Shown piece after piece: positions 12,040 through 23,565 of a stretch of DNA of 64,000 nucleotides (its first letter is position 1; each line of letters opens with the position of its first letter). Origin of the DNA: Populus alba (taxonomy: Eukaryota > Streptophyta > Magnoliopsida > Malpighiales > Salicaceae); contig NC_133295.1 of NCBI RefSeq assembly GCF_005239225.2, positions 9,238,001 through 9,302,000 of the forward strand. The letters run 5' to 3'. Both the position numbers and the translations under genes were made by a program. Below the pieces are notes generated by a model. It was not told the origin of the DNA, did no database searches, and was given only the letters and a program-made list of their open reading frames with translations.

Positions 12040-13010
12040 ATTTTTATCAAGGTTTTATATCATCATTTTGCATTTGAAGTATCAATAACTCCTTAACAAA
12101 ATCATATTTTATAATAATAAGTATAATACTATAAGATACCTTTAATTTATGGTAAATGTTCATCTTAAATGCAGGTCTATCATATAAATCAAATGATTGA
12201 TTGATGAGTTTAACTACTAAAATTGAAAGGATAAAGAGAGGACTAAACTTAAAAAGAGATGCTGGTTCAATCCAAACTAGAACACTATTCGGTAATTGGG
12301 TTATATCTAGAGCTGTAGATCTTGGATTTAGGTTTTCTTTATATGGATGGAAAGCTAAGACATAGGCCTAAAACTTTCATGTGGAGTCCAAGATTTAAAA
12401 ATGCCGTTTTCAAGTTCAAATTATAGCAACAACGGAGAAGCTTGAATCTGTCCTGCAACCCAGACATTGTTTAGTGTTCAACCCATATCTCGAGTTCTAG
12501 AAGTCCAAATGATCTTAATTTTTCTTTTCTAGAAAGCAGAGAAAATTTCCTAGAACTTTCATGAGTAAAGTTGGTTCAAATTCAGACGTTATCAATGACG
12601 CTTTGTTCAAACAAGAAGATAAGGATTGTCCCCAAGTCAAGATGTGGCCACCCACTCAACATTTAGCCATCAAATCAATAGTTTCAAATTTTAGCCTATA
12701 AAAGGAGGTATTTGTCATGCTTTTAGGCATCTTGGTTGTTTAGATCAAGATCATGCTCCTTATTTTTTTCCTTTTATTTTTGTAATGTTCAAGTTTTATT
12801 TTATGTTATATTTTCCTTAATCTCTTGTTTATGATTGTTATTTCATTTACTATACTTATGTTCTTATATTGTTTATTTATGTTTCTCTTCTTTATTATGT
12901 TTAGCTAAGTTTATTATGTCAAGGTGAAAAGCTTTCATTAATGGTGTTAGAATAGGTATAATATAAATTCAACATGGACTTCAATGTTAATATCCAAGAA
13001 AGTTTGTTAT
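12040..13010 (+). mobile_element. LTR-like block, plus orientation
   Basis: A TATA-like CCTATAAAAGGAGG sits near 12700. It is followed by a T-rich leader and by GTCAAGGTGAAAAGC near 12940, the style of a plant gypsy LTR. No paired LTR, primer-binding site or target duplication could be confirmed. Confidence 0.4.
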
Positions 13011-13029
13011 TAACATGTGTTATTTTTTT

Positions 13030-14350
13030 ATCTTACTAATTTTTAGAGAGAGGAGGAAGAGGTTGCGGTGGCTGCTTCACCGCTGATAAGGAGCTGGTTT
13101 GGTGGAGATGGTAGCAGTCAAGCCGGTGGTGAGTGAGGTGGTGGACAAAGGCCACAGTGGAGAGAGAAAGAAGGGAGAGAACTCGTTGCAGAGAAAAAAA
13201 TGGGGGGACAAATGGTTTTTGGCCGACTTTAAACTTTGATTTCTTCATGCTCAGACCATGAAATCCACCCTTATTTATAGAGGGTGGAAGAGGGAAATCT
13301 TGTCTTCACTTGGAAAAAATTTCAGCCCTTGATTCAGCTAGGAAGGATCCCAACCGTTGGCTTAAAATAGGCACCATGAACTATCAAATTTGACAGTTAA
13401 AGGCTGCCTGAGTTGGCCTCTTTAAGTTGGAGCTGCTACTGCCGTGTTGTCAATCAACCTAAACGGACCATACAGGGGTTGTAAAGAAATGTCAAATGAT
13501 CATTTGCATGCAAGTTTTGTCAATTTTGGTGAAGATTAGGGGCATTAAATGTACCTACAAAGTAGCCTCCCTAAGCTATCATTTCATATGAAATTAAAGA
13601 AGATGATGAAGAGTAATCAGAACAGCATCGTTTTTGTAAAGATCATTTTGGTCCTTCAATTTCTGATTTATCTCATCTGCACCCCTGATCAGCTTCAAAC
13701 TTTAAAGTTTATGCAATTTGATCCCTGTAAAAACTTCAATTCTAGACCCAGATTTCGGCGTTGTTTTCATTGTGGTCCTTAGTCTCGGATTTCTTCAATT
13801 TAGCCTCTAATTGACCATTAAACTTTTATTTTTTTCAATTGCACCCCTGATTTCAATCAATTAGGTCCCTATAGTTCAACGCTCTTTACAGATTGGTCAT
13901 TGGCTGTGAATTTCTTCAATTTAACCCCTATTTGACCTTTAAATTTTTATTTTCTTACGATTTTGACCCCGATTTCAATCAATTGACTTGGTAAAAATTA
14001 AATCTATTCTCTTACAATTCTATTTTTTTTCAATTAAGTCCAAAATTAGGCTCTTAAACTTAATTTTTTACTAATTAAGCCTCTAATAAAATTAATTGGA
14101 CCCATTTAAAGTATAATTAAGTCCTCACACCTAATGAAATCCTTCAATTGGACCAAAATTAATCTTTAAACATAATCAAAGTTTAAATTGGCCCATGATT
14201 ATAATCAAAATCACCTATTAAAAAATTTAATTATGTTCTTAGACTTATTTTTTATGCAAACTTGTCTAATAATCATTTAATTTGATTTTAAATTTGCATT
14301 GTTTCTTCAGTCTTGGATATAAAGAGGTACAATTAGACTTTGAATTTCAT
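13030..14350 (-). mobile_element. LTR-like block, minus orientation
   Basis: Read on the minus strand, a U3-like part contains degenerate repeats of the type seen on the plus strand as TTTGGTCCTTCAATTT and GACCCCGATTTCAATCAATT. A TATA box (CTCTATAAATAAGGG) follows near 13275, then a leader running to about 13030. This layout is typical of plant gypsy LTRs. The ORF at 13248-13036 is probably leader sequence and not a gene. Confidence 0.4.
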
Positions 14351-17300
14351 CCAAATTTGCAGCTTGATTTTCCTATATGTTTGAAATCATCATGTACTTG
14401 CTTTCTACACACCGCCAACTTTTATTTTATTATTATTTTTTAAAAAAAAATGAATTTGAAGAATAACCCAGAAATGGATAATGACAGAGATGATTTGAGG
14501 TTTTAATCATTCCTAAAAATATAGATAAGAACACTTATAATTTAATTTGATTTTGAGTTTTGAGACTTAGTGGAAGGGGTTTGGGTTGTTGTTGATGTTT
14601 CTATTGTTTTTTTTTTTGTTTTTTAAACAAAAATAAGTAAAAATTCAGTTTTTTGAAGTCTACTCGTAATCTAATTTTCTAGTAACCTATTATAAGGGGC
14701 AATATGTAATCTTTTTATTTAAAAAAAAAATCTCAAGCGAACAATGTGTTTTTACTTTAGTTCAAATAATTATATACAAAAATAATATGCAAATTTTTTT
14801 ATAAGAAAATCTCACTGAGTGTTCAATGAGAATAAAATGTTTAATCTTTTTATTAAAAAAAATTTATATATTTTTTTTCAAATTAATTAATATTTTATTT
14901 CCAAAATAGAGTATAATAAAAAATATCAAAGTATACTTTTTTTCTCTTTTTATTTGAACTTGTTTTTCAATTAGTTTTTATTAAAAAATAAACCATGCTA
15001 TAAATGAAGATATATATAAGAAATACATAGATTAAAAGTAAGTTTTAACTTGAAAAACTTTGAAAAAGATTCATAGAAAAAGCTGCATGCCCGACACAAT
15101 AGTGTCTTCACAGTTTCTAGAGAGAGAAAATTTCATGTCAAAAACGTGTTATTTTCTGCTTACGAAAATAATTTGACTTCATATATTATGATAAAAGTTT
15201 TATTTAAATTAAATTGAGTAAACCAGCTCATATGTATATGAGACATTTTTTATGTATTTTATACAAAATTTTAAAATTAAATAACCCTTACAGTGTGATG
15301 CGAAAATTAAGTATTTTTTTAATTAATATAAATATTCGAAATATCTTGCACATATCTTAATTTTTTTAAAAAATTCTAAATTTCAAGTTAATTATTTACT
15401 ATTGATACTTCTAATTTAATATTCAAAAACATGTAATTACAATGCAATCAAGTAAAAATAATGAAATTTTAGTGGTGTAGTTCAACTAGTCGTGTTCTAA
15501 ATTTATTTTTTAAATATTATTAATTTAAATCCTTATAAATTTTAGAGCCACTTTAAAATTTATATAATTATTAATTTAAAATTTTAAAATTAATTAAGAT
15601 ATATATAAGCTGGTTGAGTACCCATATTAATTAAAGAAAAAAAAAATAAGAAATGATGAAAAGCATTCAAATGGAGAGGAAGAATTAAAAAAACTATCGA
15701 CGCTGTCCTACCCTCTATTTCGGACAAGCCACGTTTCTTTCTGTCAGAAAACCAGTTGTTAGGACATGATTGGACACGAGCCAACATGTGGTTGTTAATA
15801 TGCTGTTGGATGAAAGAGTGGGGGAGAGAGTGACAACTGTTTTTTCGTTTTTTTTTTTTTTTTTTAAATCTTGATGGTTTTATTTGAAATCATATACTGC
15901 CACTTGTCTCCCAGGATGTTCTTTTCATTGAATATCCTGCAAGTCCAGTGAGCATATAAGACACCGCAGGGGTGACAGGCGTACATAAGTGGGGTTTGAG
16001 ATATTAAAAAAATGAACAAGTACCATATGTGTCTCCTTTAGTTATATGGATAGAGTACAATTTTCTTTGGAAAAATCTCTTGGGAAAGATTTTCATTTTT
16101 TTTTATTAAAGACAGATATGCTATTATTTTATATTGGACGGTGGAGGACAGAAAATCAGAAATGATTTTTTAATAAACCCAATATGCGATGATAACATTC
16201 AGAACATGAAAATAACATTTTTTTAAAATAAAACCAAAAACACCAGAATCACTTATATCTCTTGGTTTCCCTGTGTGCTCAAGTCATGTAGAAGATACAT
16301 CTCAACGACCGGCGGAAATTAATTTGGTTGGCAGACTGGCAGTGGACTCAACGTCACAAGTGACGGATTAATTAACGGTTCGCGTAGAAGGAAATTAAAA
16401 AATAATAATAATAATAAGAAGAAGAAGAAGAAGAAGGGTGTCTGTGTGCGGTGAGGTATTATTAGGTGTTTTTATATGGGATTTATAAAGAAAAACATGT
16501 ATTCTTTGCTTCTGGGTGGTGATTGTTGTTTTTAAAAAAATAATAAAATATTTTTTAGTTTTAAATTAATAATTTTTTAATGTTTTTAGATTATTTTGAT
16601 GTCTTAATGTTAATAATAAATTTTAAAAAATATTATTTTAAATTTAAAGATATTTTTAAAAAGCAACCTCCATTGTATTTTTAAATAAACACTTGCAAGT
16701 GTATTTATGCCTTAAAAAAATTATACCCTAAAAAACTCAATCTCACACGTGTAACCAGCTCTCAAAAGCGAACAATATGTATGTTTTTATGTTTGTGTGG
16801 TTTGATTTTTTTTTGTGAGACTCATGGAAAAAAAATAAATAATATATATTTTTTACTTTTAATCAGGATTAGTTTATCCTTTAAAAAGATTGAATTTCAA
16901 AAAAATAAAAAAATAAATCACACATCATCACATATCTATCTCAAACACACACTTATGAGATAATTAGGGAATGTGATAATGATTATTTTAAAAAGTATTT
17001 TTTTGTTTAAAAATATATTAAAATAATATTTTTAAAAAATTTTATTTTAAATACTAGCATGTATAAATAATTTAAAAATATTTTTAAAAATTAAAAATAA
17101 AAAAGGACCACCCTCTTTTTCAATTGCACTTCCAAAAAGCACCTAGGAGCGTGGTTTGTGCTCCATGACAATGGCAGCGAAGAAACTCAAAATTGTTGCT
17201 GCTGCTTTCTTTCTCAAGTCAAATTTAGGATGAGTGTGGTTTCCAGTACAGTTTTCGTTGTTTTTTTTAAATAATATTTCATGTTAAAATATATATTAAT

Positions 17301-17534
17301 ATTTTTTTTATTTTTTAAAAATTATTTTTGATATCAGCAAATCAAAATAATTTAAAAACACTAAAAATATATTAATTTAAAATTAATAAAAAAATAAAAA
17401 AAATTAAATTTTTTTAAAATTATTTTTAAAATACAGAAAGATCTAAATAGGGACCCACAGCCCACTGTTATGGAAGAAATGTGGGCACGGTTGATTGAAC
17501 TCGTTCTAAATTAGAATTGAAAAAATAAACTTAA
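14351..17534. other. AT-rich intergenic DNA with repeats
   Basis: No gene was seen. It holds a possible SINE fragment near 15470-15615, an AAT/AAG microsatellite at about 16402-16437, and MITE-like stretches near 16530-16690 and 16970-17100. Confidence 0.5.
17225..17450. mobile_element. MITE-like AT-rich element
   Basis: One of the best copies of the window-wide family. Its core reads TTTTTGATATCAGCAAATCA, followed by AAAATAATTTAAAAACACTA. The ends are imperfect inverted repeats of the ACAGTTTTCGT / ATTTTTAAAATACAGAAAG kind. It lies about 300 bp upstream of the second NPF start, so it may be part of that promoter. Confidence 0.55.
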
Positions 17535-17542
17535 TATATAGG
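17535..17542 (+). promoter_or_regulatory. Possible TATA box of the second NPF gene
   Basis: TATATAGG lies about 200 bp upstream of the ATG at 17742. It is positional evidence only, in AT-rich DNA. Confidence 0.25.
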
Positions 17543-17741
17543 TTGTTCTTATCAAGGTATTTTTACTGTTAAAACCAAACCAAAAAAATAAGTGGTCCTA
17601 AGCGTAGAAGAAACGTGAGAGAATAGGACAAAGAAAAGTTATTCCCTTTTCTAAAGTCTCACTTTCCCACTTACTCTCTGTCCTACAAAAACAGTGCACG
17701 CACACCGAGTTAGGAGGAGCGGGTGAAGAAGGATAGAAGGC

Positions 17742-20577
17742 ATGGAGAAGAGGGACGAGAGAGGGAGCATTGGGGAGGAGAATGGGAAAGAAAGCGTGCA
17801 GAAGAATGACCTGAAAGAAACCATGGGAGACAGTGGAGAAGATGAGACAAATATCGAGCCTAAGGTTATCTACAGAGGATGGAAGGTCATGCCCTTTATT
17901 ATAGGTAAATACTCCATTGTATAGCACAGAAAATGAGGGGAGTTTTCTTTCTTTTATTTACTCAATTCTTCTTCTGTATTATCGGTTTCAGGGAACGAAA
18001 CGTTCGAGAAGCTAGGAACCATTGGAACCTTGTCCAACCTCTTGATATATCTCACCACTGTCTTCAACATGAAGAGCATTACAGCTGCAACTATCATCAC
18101 CGTCTTCAATGGTACTGCCAACTTGGGCACGTTGATCGGAGCCTTTTTGTGCGACACCTACTTTGGTCGCTATAAGACGCTAGGATTCGCTACCGTCGCC
18201 TCCTTTCTGGTATGCTCTGGATTTTATAATGCGAATTCTAGCCGTGCTTTTCACTTGCTAGTGGGCGACAGTTTGCCGACCAATGTCAAACATGCACTCA
18301 AGAGAATCTTATAGTCAATTAACTTAAGCTGCTGCTTTAATAATAATAGTTATTATTATAATTACACCCTACTAATTGGCAGTTTGACTGTAGATTTTTA
18401 TATTTAACATCTATTTTTTTTTCCAATAACGTGTGTATAAAAAGAAAATAAAGAAGGAAGGAAGGATCACGCTATAGATCCTAAAGACCAAAACCATTAA
18501 TCAATGTCAATCTTCTTTAGTTAGCTAGAAATAATCATCAATCTACTACGGATACCGTGAAAAAATCATGATTGCACGAGGAAGACAGGTGACCAGTTGC
18601 ATCTAAATATAAGATATAGATCTTTTAGATACAAAAGAAAAAATTAAAACGACCCAAACAGGGAGGGGAAAGAGAGGGACGTTAAGAGTGTAAAATGGAT
18701 AGGCTTTTTTCAGGGTTTTTCCTGGGGAGACAAGGGAGAGAACGGTCCTATTAATTCAAATAAATTAGGGATAATTGAGACTGTTAAGAGTCTTAAATGA
18801 TCACTAATGTCTCATGAAACTAGTATTTTATTATTACCTTTTCATCCTAGATAGATCAGGGATTGTTTTGTTGATATATACCACCATCAGAACACATTTC
18901 ATGTCAATGGAAGTCTTCCATTTTCATGGTATTATATCAGAAAGGAGGACTTCATATATATATCATGAATCTTACTGTATGGTTTATTTGTTGTCTGCTT
19001 TGTGTGAAGGGATTGCTTGCTATACAACTAACAGCAGCAATCTCAAAACTTCATCCACCTCACTGTGCAAAGGAGAGCAGCACATGCATAGGGCCAACAG
19101 GCGGCCAAATAGCATTTCTACTGGCAGGATTCATCCTGATGATAGTAGGAGCTGGTGGTATAAGGCCATGCAATTTGGCATTTGGAGCAGACCAATTCAA
19201 CCCTGAAACAGAATCTGGAAAGAGGGGTGTAAATAGTTTCTTCAATTGGTACTTCTTTACTTTCACCTTTGCCCAAATGATATCCTTAACGCTAATTGTC
19301 TATGTGCAATCCAATGTTAGCTGGCCTATAGGTTTAGGAATCCCAGCAATCCTGATGCTCATTTCTTGTCTGGTATACTATATGGGTACAAAATTGTACG
19401 TAAAAGTGAAAGCCACTGGCAGTCCGATGACCAGTGTGGCACGGGTTATAGTGGTTGCAGTCAAGAATAGGAAGTTGAGGCCAGGAGACCAACCTTGGCT
19501 CTCCCTTTTCAACTATATTCCTCCCAAGTCCATCAACTCCAAGCTTTCTTACACGGATCAATTCAGGTGATCCAACCTTTTTCAACCAAACTTTTAGAAT
19601 TTAAGACCATTCTGATTTGATATATTTTGTCTAATACCCATGCCCTTCACACGTAAAGAATTCTAACTGTGGTTGATGATGCCTGCAGATTCCTCGACAA
19701 AGCAGCAATCGCGACTCACCAAGATCAAGTAAACCCAGATGGATCGCCAGCTAATCCATGGAAACTTTGTAGTTTGCAGCAAGTGGAAGAAGTGAAATGC
19801 TTGTTTAGGGTGATTCCTGTATGGACAGCTGCTATTATATACTATGTTGCTGTGGTTCAACAGCACACCTATGTTGTCTTCCAAGCAGTTCAGAGTAACA
19901 GACGCCTTGGAAACAGCAACTTTGCGATACCAGCTGCATCATATATTGTGTTCTTGATGCTGAGTATGAGCATCTTCATTCCTATCTATGACCGGATTCT
20001 TGTCCCTTTTCTGCGGAGAATTACAGGAAAAGAAGCTGGAATCACAATTCTTCAAAGAATTGGCGTCGGCATATTTCTCACAATTGTCACCATGATAGTC
20101 TCTGGCTTAGTTGAAGAGAAGCGAAGGACAATAGCTCTTACCAAACCAACTCTAGGAAACGCACCAAGAAAAGGTGCCATTTCATCAATGTCAGCTTTAT
20201 GGTTAATCCCTCAGCTATCACTCTCAGGAATTGCAGAGGTATTTGGTTCCATTGGCCAGGTTGAATTCTACTACAAGCAGTTTCCTGAGAATATGAGAAG
20301 CATTGGAGGGTCTCTCTTCTATTGCGGCGTAGCAGCTTCAAGTTATTTGAGTAGTTTACTGATAACAGTAGTTCACCAAACAACAAATGGTGCAGCAACT
20401 GGAAATTGGTTATCAGAAGATCTCAACAAGGGAAGACTGGATTACTATTATTACATGATTGCTGCTTTGGGGGTCCTAAACATGGGCTACTTTTTGCTGT
20501 GTGCCAGGTGGTACAAGTACAAAGGGGGCAACGATGATGCACAGCTTGAACTCCAAGGGGGAGAAAAAACAATATGA
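17742..20577 (+). CDS. NPF2.13-like: NRT1/PTR family transporter, NRT1.7/NPF2.13-like, copy 2
   Basis: Exons are 17742-17904, 17992-18209, 19010-19566 and 19689-20577, giving 608 aa. Intron phases are 1, 0 and 2; exon 2 is 218 nt in both NPF copies. The product is a 12-helix proton-coupled carrier of the plasma membrane. The nearest family I recognise is Arabidopsis NPF2.13 (NRT1.7), a phloem nitrate loader, with shared blocks such as [37 protein letters not shown] and [15 protein letters not shown] text in the loop ([20 protein letters not shown]). The ExxEK motif is at residues 57-61. An acidic, lysine-rich N-terminal tail of about 44 residues precedes it. Intron 2 is long (800 nt). The gene sits about 12.7 kb after copy 1 in the same direction, with transposon debris between them. 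Substrate is inferred only from family. Confidence 0.95.
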
Positions 20578-21494
20578 GAAACCCGTAGCATGATCAGTGT
20601 TCTACAAACAACTAGGTTTATGTAGCGGGGTGAGACCTCACCTTATATATAGAAACGATTCTCAGTAGTCCGCTACATTTGTAAGCTAGAAGGCTCATTC
20701 AGAATAATGTCTCAAGGCTCATTTGAATCACTAGTTTCGTGTACTTTGCATCGACTAAAGCAACTTTCTCAATGGGTTTCAATCCCTGGGAATAATATCC
20801 CCAAACATTTAAACTGTCACAATGCCAACGAATTAACAGATTCAAACAACTGGCTTCAAGGATTTTGCTAAAAATCAATGGTCAATATCCGTTCAATGAG
20901 CAGACTGCAACCAGAAACAAGAATTGACGCCGTACATCGGCTTCTTCAGGCACATCGCTACCTCTAACACATTGTAAATTGATTCTCAAGACATAACCAG
21001 ACACATGCAGTGTTGGACTGGAAAATACGGAGGCATGAAATAGTTTCGCAACAGATGACAAGAAACAAATAGCAGCCGAAACAGCAGTTTTATCACCCAA
21101 CTATCTGATTTTCAATGGCTCGTCCCCAAACCACATTGGCTGCCAGGATGATTTTACTAAACTGAACTCGAGTTTGTTTGTAGTGCAACAGAGAAAAAAG
21201 ACAGTTCCATGATAATTACCCGGCTATATAAACATAATACAAATGAGAAAAGGACCAGCGTCCATAACCCTGCTATATAAACATAAACGGCAAAAAGATG
21301 AGCTTTCCTTCTTGTGGGCATTGCAAAGTAAGAATAGACCAGAGAAGAAATAGATTAAAGATGCCCATCACTGTTAAGTATGGAACTCAGAACATTGCAG
21401 CGATAATTGGCATTGTAGTTCCAGGTAACTCACAACAACATGCTGGTAGTGGTAAGATTTGCCATTTATTGTGCTCTATCCCTCCAGATGATCT
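20578..21494. other. Tail-to-tail spacer between NPF copy 2 and the H+-ATPase
   Basis: This 917-bp spacer should hold the 3' untranslated regions of both convergent genes. An AATAAT near 20704 could serve NPF polyadenylation. Short ORFs here show no family resemblance. Confidence 0.5.
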
Positions 21495-23493
21495 TCAGAC
21501 TGTGTATGCTTGTTGAATCGTGTCTATATCAAGGCCCTTCAGTCTCACCACAGATTCTACATGACCCTTGAGTGTATGGAGTTCCCTCAACCTGCAATCA
21601 ATGCAAATAAATTAGAAAAAAGCAGAAATGTGGTTCAAATGAACTGAGACAACCAGTAAGGCCCTTCAGAACTCCAGCAAAGGAAAAAATGAAAAATGTA
21701 TCACAACTAGCCCAGAAGAGGAAGTGTTTTCCATATCTTCTGGCAAGCTGAATACTGCTTCATGTTATTACAGCACAAAAAAGAATCATGTATCACAATA
21801 GTATATATTTTTGAAACAAGTCCCTTTTTTTTCATGTTTCTGAAAATCTGCAGTTAAGACCCATTTCAATGTGAAATCAGATATGATCTAGCTGAGATGT
21901 TAGACATCACGTGCCAAGCTGAAAATGACAGCTAAACATCAGCGCCTACCTTGCAATTTCAGCTCTCCTTTTTGCTTCCTCAGCCATCTGATTGAGCTCG
22001 GTGAAATGTGTCCGCTCAGTGAACATCTTTGTGTCTGGTAGTGGCAACCCATGCAAGGTTCTCTGTGCGTGTGCCCATTGAAGCTCACGTTGTTCCTTCC
22101 CAAAATCTTTTTGCCTTGTGAAAGCAATCTACAAAAAATGAAATCCATCAGAGAAACAAAACATAAACACACATGCAGACAGAATACTATACCGAAGACA
22201 GACCAAAATCAAATAAATAGCCCCATCAAGCCATGGGCAACCATACCCTTTGCTCAATTACAAGATCCCATGCCCTCCCACTCAAAGCATAGCGGATAAA
22301 GAACTTGATCAAGTCAAGTGGAAAGTAGAAGATGATATTATAGAGCCAAATTACACCAGCCCAACCCCAACCGATCCCTTTAATTGCCGCAAAGCTCCAA
22401 TTTGCATAGACTGCAATAAGAGTGGCAATCTGAGCAAAAAGAAAGGCCAAATTAGAGTTCACTTCCAGATTATGTAAGAAATCACAAGCAAACATACAAG
22501 GAAATTGGCTCACCAGCTGAGCAATGATAAAAGCCACCACAAGTAATAACCCAGGACGTTCAACAAATGACCAACTTCGAGATCGGGTGACAAATATAAG
22601 TGCTTGACTGATAGTGCTCACTTGCAAATAAATTGCTGATGCAAGCTTTCGGAAGTCATCGTGAGCTGTTTTCTCCAGGGTTGACACTCCAAATACCCTC
22701 TGGAAATTAACAGGCATGAAGAATTAACTACTGATTACCACAGGCTCACCAGGAATGGCAAACAATAAATTCATCATGCATACAGATGTTACATGAAGAC
22801 AAATTCTAAATCTGTCGAAGATGGACAAAACAAGTGACCATGTATCAGTTACCCACGGCCTGTCTAACTTAAACCAGCAACACGAGTTTCTTATCCCCAT
22901 GAAACCTTGCCACTCCATTCTTACCAAGCATGCTGAGTGTAAAGAGTATTTTGAGTTTATGGTTCAAGGTACTTGATAGTTCACAAACAAGTAAATGCAT
23001 CTTCCATAATCAAAACAAACTTCATAACTAAATGAAAGAAGGCATGTCATCTTACTGGAAAGAAGTCTGTTTTATATGCTACCCAAAAGAATATGACAGT
23101 CATCATGGCCAGATAACTACCAAGAACAATTCCAGTTGTAAATATCTCCGACAACTTCCAGCTGTCTGGCAGAGGAGATGGCTTCACCCTATCTTTTGAT
23201 ATTGTCATTATGGTACCTGAAATCGCATGGTGCTAGTAAGATCCCAAGAAAACAAATGCAGGTCATAACAAGAATGAGTGAATAAAGAGAACATATGAGA
23301 TGTGAACCTACTGCCAACAAGATACAAGGAAAATAAAACAAACCCTAATCAACAAGCATAACAGAAAAAGATTTTCTTAGGGTGTCAAGGATGCTACATC
23401 TGTGGTAACTAAGCTAACCTAAATCTAAAACTGGACAGCACAGAAATTTCCCGAATTTTTTGGGTCCACTTAACATGTTTTGCATGTGTGTCT

Positions 23494-23565
<72 letters not shown>

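Noticed and set aside
13036..13248. 70-codon minus-strand ORF
   Set aside because: Just downstream of a TATA box inside an LTR-like block; low-complexity Ser/Leu/Pro text with no homology I recognise.
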